NCBI RefSeq assembly: GCF_023716865.1
Contig: NZ_CP092417.1
Span: forward strand, 3,698,001-3,762,000
From: Endozoicomonas sp. SCSIO W0465
Lineage (GTDB): Bacteria > Pseudomonadota > Gammaproteobacteria > Pseudomonadales > Endozoicomonadaceae
Direction: 5' to 3'
Length of the DNA: 64,000 nt
Part shown: positions 8,946-18,069 of the stretch, in pieces
How the letters are laid out: every line of letters starts with the position of its first letter
Position numbering within the stretch: position 1 is the stretch's first letter
Made by a program: the position numbers and the translations under genes
Notes under the pieces: generated by a model
Seen by the model: only the letters and a program-made list of their open reading frames with translations
What the model was told of the DNA's origin: nothing
Database searches by the model: none

Positions 8946-9761
8946 ATGAAAGAAACCATCAGCATTCTGGGTTGTGGCTGGCTGGGCATGCCATTAGGCG
9001 ATCGACTGGTGAAAGATGGCTATCCAGTCAAAGGATCTACCACTCGACAGGCAAAAATGGCAGCGATTTCTGCCGCTGGCATGGAGCCATACAGGATCGG
9101 CCTGTCACCAGAACCGGAGGGCGATATCGAGTCGTTTCTTGATACCGATATTCTCTTCATCAACATTCCACCCGGAAAAGGCGATGGGCAACCTCACTTT
9201 TACCTTCGCCAGATGAAAGCACTGCTTAAACACATTGATCAGTCCAGAGTGAAAAAAATTATTCTGGTCAGTGCAACTTCTGTTTACCCCCAAAATAATG
9301 TTGAAGTAACCGAAGAAGATGCTGCTCGCATCGAGTCCCCATTCTCTGATACCGCATGGCTGGATATTGAAGAGCTGTTCACTCAACACGACGAGCTGAA
9401 AACCACGGTGCTTCGTTTTTCTGGCCTTATTGGCGGTGAATATCAACCTGGCCGCTATTTTTCTGGCAAAGAGCTGGGCGGGGCTGACGACCCGGTGAAT
9501 ATGATACACCGTGAAGACTGCCTGCAAATCATCGAGCAGATTATTGCCAAAAACCTGTATGGAGAAGTCTTTAATGCCTCAGCGGATGAGCACCCTACCC
9601 GCCGTCAGCTTTACACCCGGTCCTGTGAAATCATGGGCATTGAGCCCCCCATTTTTATTGATAAACCCATGCCCTACCGGCTGGTGAATTGTGATAAATT
9701 GAAGAAAGCACTAAATTATCAGTTTGTTTATCCAGATCCATTAATAGCGTTGTCATGTTAG
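8946..9761 (+). CDS. YeeZ-like NAD(P)-binding sugar-epimerase-type protein
   Basis: 271 residues. The N-terminal Rossmann motif ILGCGWLGMPLGDRL near residue 7 and the segments VSATSVYP, VLRFSGLIGG and DDPVNMIHREDC match the YeeZ group of atypical short-chain dehydrogenases/epimerases. The usual YxxxK catalytic pair is not obvious, as in other YeeZ-type proteins, so catalytic activity is uncertain. It is probably cytosolic. An AAGAGA sequence upstream could serve as ribosome site. A 10-bp inverted repeat follows the gene. Confidence 0.8.
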   Translation: MKETISILGCGWLGMPLGDRLVKDGYPVKGSTTRQAKMAAISAAGMEPYRIGLSPEPEGDIESFLDTDILFINIPPGKGDGQPHFYLRQMKALLKHIDQSRVKKIILVSATSVYPQNNVEVTEEDAARIESPFSDTAWLDIEELFTQHDELKTTVLRFSGLIGGEYQPGRYFSGKELGGADDPVNMIHREDCLQIIEQIIAKNLYGEVFNASADEHPTRRQLYTRSCEIMGIEPPIFIDKPMPYRLVNCDKLKKALNYQFVYPDPLIALSC

Positions 9762-9787
9762 ATCAACGTCGAATAATTTATTCGCAT

Positions 9788-9818
9788 GGTATATTCCTTA
9801 AGCGGCACGGAATATACC
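9788..9818. promoter_or_regulatory. 10-bp perfect inverted repeat between two genes
   Basis: GGTATATTCC (9788-9797) and GGAATATACC (9809-9818) are perfect reverse complements with an 11-base spacer. No T-run follows on either strand, so it is a poor intrinsic terminator. It lies just 28 bases before the ADP-ribosyltransferase-like gene and could be an operator or an RNA hairpin for that gene. Confidence 0.45.
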
Positions 9819-9845
9819 AAAACCCATTTAGATTAGTTTAATGCA

Positions 9846-11198
9846 ATGAACCCTCTGTCCTTTAATCCTAACCCGGAGCCCACCCCTCTTACATCCGGAA
9901 CCACCCGAACCGACAGTCCAGGTTCATATTTTGGCAGCCACCATGTTCTTCCTTACCCGGGAGATAATGTACCTGCAATAAAAGATGAACCCATGGACAC
10001 CAGTGAAACTGAATTATGCAGCAACTTGTCGCAACGCAGCATAATACGGTCACAAATACGATCTTTTCTTAATCCCGGGGCGACTGAGCAGGGAGTAAAT
10101 TTGCTGCTCGATATTTTAGATGATGAATGCCAAACCCTGAGAGGCCATGAAATTGAATGTCTCAGCCAAGAAGATATATCCACTTTTATTTCTGATCGAT
10201 TTAAGGTGAGATCCAATTATCTACCTCAACAGTTTCATGATCTTGCTTCCAGAAAGATAAATCTGGACTTACGCACAATTTCTTTATTTACGGAATTCAA
10301 TATCACCACAGAAAAGGCAATTAGAAATTTCATACAAAATGAAAATTGCCCAAAAACAGCGGATACGAATATTTTTTTCCGTGCAGGAAAATACACTTGC
10401 GTAAATGATGAAATGGGTCGCAGTAGAAACTCCATTCTGAAAGAGAGATTTTTTGAACCCCAAACCATTAACCAAAAGCGCAAAGTATATGGTATTGGCT
10501 TATACAGTACCCCAAGCATCGCTGCAGCCAGTCGCTACCTTCATCAGAGTTATAATAAAGGAAGCCCTGTCACCATACTGGCCATATCCATTAAACGAGA
10601 TGTAAACATCCTGTCACTAATAAATAACAGTCCATTTTCCTTATTTCTCAATCAACACTATCCAACGTTGAAGCAAGCAATAGTAAAAGACATAAATCAG
10701 GACATATGCCATATAGAAAACTGCCTTTATATCATGCCTGCAGTAGATACCCCCTATGGATATACGTTGATTAAATCACCAGAAATAATCAGAAAAATCA
10801 CCCCTTATGATTACACTATGCTAACAAAGCTACATGTGCCTTTTAGCCGTGATGAAATCAGTAAGTATAAAATGGCACCATCTCCAACTCAGTTACAGTC
10901 AGCCAAGGAACAGCCTGAATATATCAAGCATGATTTTATCGAGGTGAATCCCGATTCTGTCAAGTCATATCTGCCGATAAACCGTTATGTCACCAGGCAT
11001 CATCCGGTAATAAGCAGTGAGTTACGAGGTCACAGTGGTAAAAGACATAATCAGGACGACATCAATGAAAACCACTATAAGTTCTTCACAACCATAGATG
11101 GAATCAATTACATCATCAGACCTTCAGCTCGAGCATACGAAAACTGCAGAGATTTCTCTGCACCTGTATTTCATGTCCAATACAAAATTCCAAAATAA
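9846..11198 (+). CDS. Putative effector with ADP-ribosyltransferase-like core
   Basis: 450 residues, lower GC than its neighbours, no signal peptide, and a Pro/Ser/Thr-rich, probably disordered first 60 residues, the pattern of secreted effectors. The centre has NIFFRAGKYT (about 175-184) followed by GIGLYSTPSIAAASRYL (216-232) and a beta-rich VTILAISIKRDVNIL. An FRxG-type strand followed by a GxGLYxT...A..Y block resembles the first two catalytic blocks of ADP-ribosyltransferase/PARP-fold proteins. I could not place the third catalytic residue (Glu). The C-terminal 120 residues are unassigned. There is no convincing Shine-Dalgarno before the ATG. It sits between a core reductase gene and cysG. 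The fold call is a hypothesis; a protein of unknown function is the safe label. Confidence 0.45.
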   Translation: MNPLSFNPNPEPTPLTSGTTRTDSPGSYFGSHHVLPYPGDNVPAIKDEPMDTSETELCSNLSQRSIIRSQIRSFLNPGATEQGVNLLLDILDDECQTLRGHEIECLSQEDISTFISDRFKVRSNYLPQQFHDLASRKINLDLRTISLFTEFNITTEKAIRNFIQNENCPKTADTNIFFRAGKYTCVNDEMGRSRNSILKERFFEPQTINQKRKVYGIGLYSTPSIAAASRYLHQSYNKGSPVTILAISIKRDVNILSLINNSPFSLFLNQHYPTLKQAIVKDINQDICHIENCLYIMPAVDTPYGYTLIKSPEIIRKITPYDYTMLTKLHVPFSRDEISKYKMAPSPTQLQSAKEQPEYIKHDFIEVNPDSVKSYLPINRYVTRHHPVISSELRGHSGKRHNQDDINENHYKFFTTIDGINYIIRPSARAYENCRDFSAPVFHVQYKIPK

Positions 11199-11205
11199 TA
11201 ATCAG

Positions 11206-12584
11206 CTAACACCATCTTAATTTGTCTCTCAGGCGAACCACATCGCCAATGATGATGATTGTCGGAGCCTTTACCTTTTCAGACTCAATAATTTTATTAA
11301 TCGTAGCCAACGTTCCGGTAAAAACCCGTTGGTTCCGGGTTGTACCCTGTTGAATCAAGGCAATGGGTGTTTGTTCAGCCCTCCCATGATCAATTAACGC
11401 CTCGCAGATACGGGAAAGCCCCAGCAATCCCATATAGAATACCAGCGTTTGACCAGGATCCAGCATTTCATTCCAGTTCAACGCATAGCTGCCCCCTTTC
11501 AGGTGCCCCGTGACAAAGCGAACAGACTGGGCGTGATCCCGATGGGTCAGGGGAATACCGGCATAACTGGCGCAGCCAGAAGCAGCAGTGATACCTGGCA
11601 CCACCTGGAAAGGTATACCCTCACTGGCCAGTGTTTCGATCTCCTCGCCACCACGCCCAAAAATAAAGGGGTCACCACCCTTCAAGCGCAGAACTCTCTT
11701 GCCCTCCTTGGCCAATTCGACCAACAGTGCATTGATTTCTTCCTGGGGGCGCGCATGTCTATCTCGCTTTTTACCAACATAGATATAATCTGCATCCCGA
11801 CGACAAAGTGCCAAAACATCTTCAGAGACCAGCCGATCGTGAAGCACAATATCAGCCTGCTGCATTAACCGGAGCGCTTTAAACGTCAGCAGGTCTGGAT
11901 CACCTGGCCCTCCACCCACCAGATACACTTCACCGGTCTTCTGCTCCGCTGTGTTTTCCAGAGTCTGCTCAATCCAATTCCGGGCACCCTGCAGATCACC
12001 CGCCAGTGCTTTTTCTGCAGCGGGACCTGCCAACACGTTCTCCCAGAAGTACCGTCGGTCATTGATCTGATTGAACCTTGCCTTGACCATATCACGGCAT
12101 TCGCCGGCCAGGGCAGCCAGCTGGCCATATCCCCGGGGCAACAGAGTTTCCAGTTTCTGTCTCAGGAGACGGGCAAGCACCGGAGCCTTTCCACCGGTAG
12201 AAAAAGCCACCACCACTGGCGAGCGATCAACAATAGCCGGCATTACGGCATTTCCGACATCCGCATCATCCACCACATTAACGAACAGCTGTCGCTGTTG
12301 TGCCGACATTGCCACCTGCCGGTTAACCTCCTGATCATCGGTTGCTGCAATGACCAGACAGACATCGTTCAGATCATGGTTATCAAATACTTTTTCCAAC
12401 AGTTGGTCATCACTGCTGGCAAGAAACTCACGAATATCTGAAGAGATTTCTCTGGCCACCACTCGCACACCGGCACCGGAAGCTTTGAGAAGCCTGATTT
12501 TACGCAGGGCAATTTCACCCCCCCCACAACCAGACAGCGCTGATTACGTACCTGTAGAAATAATGGCAGATAGTCCATGTTCAT
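11206..12584 (-). pseudogene. cysG: Siroheme synthase CysG, single-base frameshift in N-terminal domain
   Basis: The trifunctional enzyme that makes siroheme from uroporphyrinogen III. The C-terminal methyltransferase half is complete (VYLVGGGPGDPDLLTFKALR, LKGGDPFIFGRGGEE, PGITAASGCASYAGIPLTHRD). The N-terminal dehydrogenase/ferrochelatase half starts at ATG 12584 with MDYLPLFLQVRNQRCLVVGG and then loses frame in a run of eight C on the plus strand (12518-12525). Adding one base restores VVGGGEIALRKI, the NAD-binding loop, and yields a 459-residue protein, matching E. coli CysG (457). From position 12468 downward the frame is open to the stop. It may be a true frameshift, slippage or phase variation at the homopolymer, or a sequencing error. 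Without repair only the methyltransferase part plus a fragment could be made from internal starts. Confidence 0.9.
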
Positions 12585-12712
12585 CTCGTTATTTTTCGGT
12601 TAATTCATGCCGTTCTGGCCGTTAGTGCAGATGGCCAAACCTCGAATGCCACGAGTTTACCAACATAAGGTAGAACAAAGACAACAATGTTTTTATATCA
12701 TATATTCTTTAA

Positions 12713-12871
12713 GGCTCTTTTCGTATTGCAGACTGCTGATTTCATAAATCAGGCTGGAATCCTCCTGTGGCAGGGCTTGGCAATATTTAGCCAGCAGTTT
12801 CCTGAAGGCATTGTATATCAAGGCCTTTGGCCAATTTTCATTGCAGAGCAGTCTGTAACCCGAAAAGAGCC
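12713..12871 (+). mobile_element. MITE copy 1 (159 bp) with 8-bp target duplication
   Basis: The ends GGCTCTTTTCG and CGAAAAGAGCC are inverted repeats extending imperfectly to about 24 bp, through CAGACTGCT. The element is flanked by perfect direct repeats TTCTTTAA at 12705-12712 and 12872-12879. It has no coding capacity and its interior differs from the other two copies. It lies in the cysG-MATE gap. The 8-bp duplications fit mobilisation by an IS1595-type transposase. Confidence 0.88.
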
Positions 12872-12965
12872 TTCTTTAAAGTTATAAAAAGCATATAAAG
12901 AACGAAAATAAGGAAAATTCCGACTTCTATCTTATGCGACTAAAAGAGTACAGTTGATATCAAAC

Positions 12966-13007
12966 ATGACGATAAAGCTTTTTCTACTGTTGTTAGTTCC
13001 TTTATGA
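12966..13007 (+). CDS. Possible 13-residue leader ORF coupled to MATE gene
   Basis: ATG 12966 opens a short frame (MTIKLFLLLLVPL) whose TGA overlaps the MATE start codon in an ATGA arrangement. The MATE gene itself has no evident Shine-Dalgarno, so translation could be coupled. The leader also lacks a strong ribosome site, and its leucine richness may be chance. Low confidence. Confidence 0.25.
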   Translation: MTIKLFLLLLVPL

Positions 13008-14389
13008 CCAGCCAAACTACTGAAAATAAAGCCCCAAACAGGGACTTCCTGCGCAATCTCTGGCAGCTGGCGTTGCCAATTTCCCTGCAATCCATGATGT
13101 TTTCAATGCTTGGGTTAATTGACATATTCATGGTGTCTCTGCTGGGGGAAACAGAAGTTGCCGCCGTGGGTATGGGTAACCGGATTTTCTTTTTTAATCT
13201 GATTCTGATTGCCGCCCTGGGCAGTGGCATGAGTATTCTGGCCGCGCAGTATATTGGTGCCCGAAATATGGAGGGCGTGCGCAGGACGCTGGTTCAGACC
13301 ATTATTGCCGCACTGGCTATCACCACACCATTTGCCATTATCTACCTGCTTTTTCCAGAACAGATCATGGGGCTGGTCAGTAATGACCAGACGCTAAAAG
13401 CGCTGGGCAGCAGTTATCTGATTATCACGGCTCCCTCCTTCCTCTGCGTGGCGATCACCATCCCGCTGGAAGCACTGCTGAGAACCAATAACGATGCAAA
13501 AACCCCAACTCGCATTGGTTTTATCACCATTCTTATGAATGTGCTGTTTAATTATCTGCTTATCTATGGCCACTTTGGCTTTCCGGCGCTGGGAGTGGCA
13601 GGATCGGCTTGGGGAACAACCATCTCACGGTTAATTCAGGTTGCCTTACTCGTTTATTACATCTTTGCTGTTCGTCCTGGCCTGATACCAGTTGAAGCTG
13701 ACCTGTTGCAATGCAACAATCGCCAACACTGGATTAAATATATTGGTATTTGTGTCCCCATGCTGATTCAGGATGGTCTCTGGTCTTTTGGCCTGGTTCT
13801 TTACAATCTGATGTTTGCCCAGATGGGGGTTGTTGAGCTGGCGGTGATGAGCGCTATTTCTTCCGTTGAAGGCGTTCTGATTTCCCTGTTTATCGGGTTC
13901 GCTATCGCTACCTCGATTATCCTTGGCAAAGAGCTCGGTGCCGGAGAATTTGAGCTTGCCTGGAAACAGAGTCGCTATTTCATGCTGGCCGCCCCGGCAA
14001 TTGCCCTGCTGATTGGTTTTATTACCCTGATCTTCAATGAGCCGATCGTTAAAATGTTCGGCAAATTTCAAGGTGACACCTTAAAAATGGCCAGTGAAGT
14101 GCTCATCATTGCCGGTTTTGCCCTCTGTATCCGGGTCATCAATTTGACGGGAATTATTGGAATTTTGCGCAGTGGCGGTGATGTGAAAGCTACGGTAGCC
14201 ATCAATGTGATTGGCATGTGGTGTGTGGGTGTTCCTCTGGCCTGGGCAGCAGTGAATATCTGGCATTGGCCATTGTATCTGGTGTTTCTCTGTGCACTGA
14301 TGGAAGAAGTGACGAAAGCGATTCTGGTGCTTTACCGGGTACTGGCAAGATACTGGTTGAAAAATCTGGCTGTAGACGCCGACGCTTAA
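13004..14389 (+). CDS. MATE-family multidrug/cation efflux transporter
   Basis: 461 residues with about 12 predicted membrane segments in two homologous halves, the standard MATE layout. The N-terminus LWQLALPISLQSMMFSMLGLIDIFMVSLLGETEVAAVGMGNRI (continuous through residues 18-60) is the characteristic first two helices, and the second half repeats the pattern from about residue 245 (YIGICVPMLIQDGLWSFGLV). Such pumps exchange Na+ or H+ for organic cations across the inner membrane; the substrate here is unknown. A MITE lies 130 bases upstream and an IS begins 12 bases after the stop, so the gene interrupts the usual cysG-serS neighbourhood. Confidence 0.9.
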   Translation: MTSQTTENKAPNRDFLRNLWQLALPISLQSMMFSMLGLIDIFMVSLLGETEVAAVGMGNRIFFFNLILIAALGSGMSILAAQYIGARNMEGVRRTLVQTIIAALAITTPFAIIYLLFPEQIMGLVSNDQTLKALGSSYLIITAPSFLCVAITIPLEALLRTNNDAKTPTRIGFITILMNVLFNYLLIYGHFGFPALGVAGSAWGTTISRLIQVALLVYYIFAVRPGLIPVEADLLQCNNRQHWIKYIGICVPMLIQDGLWSFGLVLYNLMFAQMGVVELAVMSAISSVEGVLISLFIGFAIATSIILGKELGAGEFELAWKQSRYFMLAAPAIALLIGFITLIFNEPIVKMFGKFQGDTLKMASEVLIIAGFALCIRVINLTGIIGILRSGGDVKATVAINVIGMWCVGVPLAWAAVNIWHWPLYLVFLCALMEEVTKAILVLYRVLARYWLKNLAVDADA

Positions 14390-14400
14390 AAACCTTAGAT

Positions 14401-16103
14401 AGTTCTCGTCCAAAAACGCATCAGGCAATCATAATTAGATTGTACGTGCGTTTTGATATTTCCTGAAATTCCAGAGAGCCGCAAAAACTCTTCCCTTTTT
14501 TTCTCTAATCTGGGACGGATATTGGAGAAAAACGCGAAAAGCAGGCAGAAAACATCCTCCCACCATGCTGGAAAGGTACTTTCATGTAGCGTGGAGGTGG
14601 CTATCAGGATGGTGCCGGGTGTCTGGCCAGAATCACCAGGTTGTAACAGACCACCGATAACCAGCAATGAGAATCAAAACGCTCAGAACCCTTGCAGTGG
14701 CAACGTGATAGCCCAAAACATCTCTTTAGCCACGAAATTCCCGCTTCAATACCTGCCCGGAAGCGAAAGAGCGTTTTATACACATACTGACTTTTAGTCA
14801 TCTCTTCGACTTCAAGTCCGCGCTTCTTATTAAAAGCTACATCGCTGATTCCCATGGCCTTGGCTTTTTCCAAATTAGCGCGACACGCGTATCCGCCGTC
14901 ACCGCTTGTCTGGCGAGGTACACGACCATAAATTTCTTTTTGTCTTTCCATCATCGGAATGAATTGGTCCGAATCCGCTGGGTTACCTTCCTCAATAACC
15001 AGGTCCAGGATCAATCGACTTTTTCCCTGAACCAGGTTCAGTTTATGGCCATACTGTACTTGCCGCCTGTCTTTTACGATGATATCCGTATGGGGTTCAT
15101 ACAGGCTAACCACTTTTTCCTGGGCTGGCACCTTTTCACCCTTAAAGACCCTGCGCTCTGTCTGGGAGACTATTGCATCCACCAGGGGTAACAGGTGATC
15201 CACATCTGCCTGCCACTTGTCGGCATCATCAGCCAGGAGACACTGCCCCTGCTGACGGGCGTTTGCTAGCGTGACAGTAGCTTCGATAAGTACCTTCCGG
15301 GATTTTCGGGTCAACTGCAGCAGTTTTTTATAATGCTGATGCCGCTCTTCTTTGCCAGCGTAGATGCATTTTCTGGCCGCATCTTTTACGGCTCGGTTGT
15401 GATGGGTATATTCATAAAGCGGTGTCGCTGTCAGTGTTTGTCCCCGTTCCAGCAGCCGACAAATTTCTTTAACGGAACTGGCTAAAAGATCACTGTCGCA
15501 AGGAGGTTTGATATCCGATTCGGTGACTGTGCTGTCAATAGCCACAGTGCGCCCTTTTTCAATACCCTGATCTTTAGCGGTCATTAGCTGACAGTTATTA
15601 ATCCGTTCCCATGTAGATGCAGTAAGAAGGCTGATGAGCCCATGCAAACTGGAGCGACTGGGGCGCTGGTTTGGTTCGAGGCGACAAAAGTCTCGAAAGA
15701 GCATGGAGTCCATCAAAACAAACGACAAGTAGTCATAATCACAATTCAAATACTGTTTCAGGAGTGCCGCACGAAGAACGGATTCTGCTGATAGTCCGTT
15801 CCGCCCAGTGTTCTGTTTATCACCAGAACTTAAGTCCTCATAAATCCAGTCATTGAACTGTGGATGGGCGTCAAGCCATTGCGAGATACCGGAAAGCTGG
15901 GAGCAGATTTCATGAGGTACGTAATGGAGTTCCATACTACACTGCGGGTTGCGTTTTTTGCGCATTTGGAGTCCTCTGTTTTTGGCAATCCCTTATGTTT
16001 CTTGCTCTTGGGAAGTTTAGTCGCCAGATAGCAGTAGGGCTCCACTTAATTTTTCAGGATAAAATCTACAGTTTTCAATTGGTTGTGTTTTTGGACGAGA
16101 ACT
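14401..16103. mobile_element. Complete IS (ISNCY/IS1182-like), 1703 bp
   Basis: Terminal repeats AGTTCTCGTCCAAAAACGCA (left, 14401-14420) and its near-perfect reverse complement at the right end (to 16103) enclose one transposase gene. Direct repeats AGAT flank both sides (14397-14400, 16104-16107). The element sits 12 bases after the MATE stop and just beyond the serS terminator, so it broke no gene. About 200 bases at its left end, beyond the transposase stop, show no gene. Confidence 0.85.
14604..15965 (-). CDS. ISNCY/IS1182-like DDE transposase
   Basis: 453 residues, apparently full length. The N-terminal part (GLSAESVLRAALLKQYLNCDYDYLSF, read across residues 55-80) is the DUF772-type DNA-binding region common to IS5/IS1182-like transposases. 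The catalytic core begins at VAIDSTVTESDI (first Asp), continues with LDLVIEEGNPADSDQF and GDGGYACRANLEKAKAMG (second Asp), and ends with the FRAGIEAGISWLKR block holding the final Glu. Family naming between ISNCY and IS1182 is by resemblance. It is the only gene of the complete element described above. Confidence 0.88.
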   Translation of the reverse strand: MRKKRNPQCSMELHYVPHEICSQLSGISQWLDAHPQFNDWIYEDLSSGDKQNTGRNGLSAESVLRAALLKQYLNCDYDYLSFVLMDSMLFRDFCRLEPNQRPSRSSLHGLISLLTASTWERINNCQLMTAKDQGIEKGRTVAIDSTVTESDIKPPCDSDLLASSVKEICRLLERGQTLTATPLYEYTHHNRAVKDAARKCIYAGKEERHQHYKKLLQLTRKSRKVLIEATVTLANARQQGQCLLADDADKWQADVDHLLPLVDAIVSQTERRVFKGEKVPAQEKVVSLYEPHTDIIVKDRRQVQYGHKLNLVQGKSRLILDLVIEEGNPADSDQFIPMMERQKEIYGRVPRQTSGDGGYACRANLEKAKAMGISDVAFNKKRGLEVEEMTKSQYVYKTLFRFRAGIEAGISWLKRCFGLSRCHCKGSERFDSHCWLSVVCYNLVILARHPAPS

Positions 16104-16113
16104 AGATAAGAAT

Positions 16114-16144
16114 AAGTAGAGCTTCCTGTATGGAAGCCCTACTT
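16114..16144 (-). terminator. Probable intrinsic terminator of serS
   Basis: AAGTAGAGCTTCC and GGAAGCCCTACTT form a long stem with one mismatch around TGTAT, 10 bases past the serS stop. On the minus strand the stem is followed by a T-rich stretch (ATTCTTATCT). Confidence 0.7.
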
Positions 16145-16154
16145 ACCATGAAGA

Positions 16155-17444
16155 TTACTCTATAATCTTCAATCCGCCCATATAAGGCTGGAGCACCAAT
16201 GGTATATGGATCCGGCCTTCTTCATCCTGGCAGTTCTCCAGCACAGCCACCAGAGTACGACCCACTGCAAGGCCTGAACCATTCAGTGTATGAACCAGCT
16301 CCGGCTTGCCTGATTCATTGCGGAAACGCGCCATCATGCGTCGTGCCTGGAAATCAACACAGTTACTCACGGAGGAAATTTCACGGTACTGATTCTGTGC
16401 TGGCAGCCAGACTTCAAGATCATAGGTCTTGGCGGCGCCAAAGCCCATATCACCACCACACAGTGCAACTACGCGATAAGGCAGACCCAATTTTTGTAGA
16501 ATGGCTTCTGCGTGTCCGGTCATCTCTTCCAGGGCATCGTAGGATTTCTCAGGATGGACGATCTGTACCATTTCAACTTTTTCAAACTGATGCTGCCGAA
16601 TCAGACCCCGGGTATCACGGCCATAACTGCCCGCTTCACTGCGGAAACATGAAGTATGCGCCGTCAGACGGATTGGCAGTTGATCTGCTTCAACAATCTG
16701 CTCACGCACCAGATTAGTCAGGGTTACTTCCGCGGTAGGAATCAGGAAAAACTGCTTCTGATCAGTTCCGGTGTCATCATCACAGGCCGTCTTGAACAGA
16801 TCTTCACCAAATTTTGGCAACTGGCCAGTGCCGTAAAGCGCTTTATCATGAACCAGCAGCGGAGTAATGACTTCTTCATAGCCGTGCTCAGTGGTCTGAA
16901 CATCCAGCATAAATTGAGCCAGCGCACGGTGCAGGCGGGCAATCTTACCACGCAGCATGGCAAACCGGGAGCCCGAAATATGAGCGGCCGCTTCGAAATC
17001 CAGGCCCAGCACTCCGCCCAGATCAACGTGGTCTTTGACGTCAAACTCGAACTTCCGTGGTTCACCCCAGGTACGAACCAGAACGTTATCGTTCTCGTCT
17101 TTACCTTCTGGTACGGAGCTATCTGGAAGGTTAGGCACTTCCAGCAGCATGTTGTTCAGTTGATCCTGTAATTCTGCCAGAGCCCGCTCATTCTCCTTAA
17201 GCTCGGCATTGACCTGATCCATGCGCTCTTTAAGTGCCGAAACATCACCGCCCTGCGCCTTGATCTTGCCAAAGTCCCTGGAACCCGACTTACGTTCGCT
17301 CTGCAGCTGCTCAGTTTTAACCTGAAGCGACTTGCGACGCTCTTCCAGAGAAACCAGACGCTGAACATCCAGTTTATAGTGCTTCTTTAACAGCTGTTCC
17401 GCCACAGCCTCAGGAGTGCTGCGAACGATTTTGGGGTCTAGCAT
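16155..17444 (-). CDS. serS: Seryl-tRNA synthetase
   Basis: 429 residues, full length. It charges tRNA-Ser (and the selenocysteine tRNA) with serine. The N-terminal long coiled-coil arm spans about residues 30-100 (LQVKTEQLQSERKS, NAELKENERALAEL). The class II catalytic core has motif 2 in FRSEAGSYGRDTRGLIRQHQF and motif 3 in NGSGLAVGRTLVAVLEN. It belongs to the conserved ftsK-lolA-rarA-crcB-serS-cysG order. Here the serS-cysG junction has been opened by an IS, a MATE gene and a MITE. A clear terminator follows the stop. Confidence 0.97.
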   Translation of the reverse strand: MLDPKIVRSTPEAVAEQLLKKHYKLDVQRLVSLEERRKSLQVKTEQLQSERKSGSRDFGKIKAQGGDVSALKERMDQVNAELKENERALAELQDQLNNMLLEVPNLPDSSVPEGKDENDNVLVRTWGEPRKFEFDVKDHVDLGGVLGLDFEAAAHISGSRFAMLRGKIARLHRALAQFMLDVQTTEHGYEEVITPLLVHDKALYGTGQLPKFGEDLFKTACDDDTGTDQKQFFLIPTAEVTLTNLVREQIVEADQLPIRLTAHTSCFRSEAGSYGRDTRGLIRQHQFEKVEMVQIVHPEKSYDALEEMTGHAEAILQKLGLPYRVVALCGGDMGFGAAKTYDLEVWLPAQNQYREISSVSNCVDFQARRMMARFRNESGKPELVHTLNGSGLAVGRTLVAVLENCQDEEGRIHIPLVLQPYMGGLKIIE

Positions 17445-17593
17445 ATTCCTACCAAATTAACTGATTGGACGACGGTTTTTTTATCCTGACAAGCCACTTC
17501 ATACGTGTACGATTTTTGTCATAGATAACTTGCTGATCATACACCATGACTCGGAGACATTCGATAAAGATAGTGAGCAGGACGTAATGGCAG

Positions 17594-17995
17594 TTAGCCG
17601 TTCAGGATCACCCGAATACCCTGGTAACCCAGCCAAGTGCCAACCAGGCATAAGATTACGCTGACCAACACATAGGCAATTGCTTCAACCAACCGGTCGG
17701 ACTGAAAAAGTCGGAAAACATCCAGCGAAAAAGTAGAAAAGGTGGTTAATGCTCCCAGAAAGCCTACTGTGGTGAAATCCCTCCAGACCGGAGGAAGCAG
17801 ACTTTTTTCTGCCAGACAATACCAGGTAATCCCGATAAGCAACGACCCAATAATGTTTACCGTTATCGTCGGCAGCGGGAACAACTGTTCATTTCCGGAT
17901 TTTGCATACCACTCATAAATCAGTGAACGTGCCAATGCCCCGAGGGCTCCCCCAGCTGCTACAGAAAGGTAGTTCAGCATATACGGGTATTTCAT
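17594..17995 (-). CDS. crcB: Fluoride channel CrcB/Fluc
   Basis: 133 residues with four predicted membrane helices, the usual Fluc size. It exports fluoride as a dual-topology dimer in the inner membrane. Signature segments are GGALGALARSL near the N-terminus, the NIIGSLLIG helix with the conserved Asn, and GFLGALTTFSTFS with the Phe/Ser/Thr pore residues. An alternative start at the second Met (MLNYLSV) would remove five residues. No fluoride riboswitch was recognised upstream. An F-box-like gene separates it from rarA. Confidence 0.93.
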   Translation of the reverse strand: MKYPYMLNYLSVAAGGALGALARSLIYEWYAKSGNEQLFPLPTITVNIIGSLLIGITWYCLAEKSLLPPVWRDFTTVGFLGALTTFSTFSLDVFRLFQSDRLVEAIAYVLVSVILCLVGTWLGYQGIRVILNG

Positions 17996-18069
17996 CAGAG
18001 AATCCTTACAGACAAGTGATACTGAATTTGCAAATCATAGTCATGAAATGTTTTTTTACTATATCAAAA

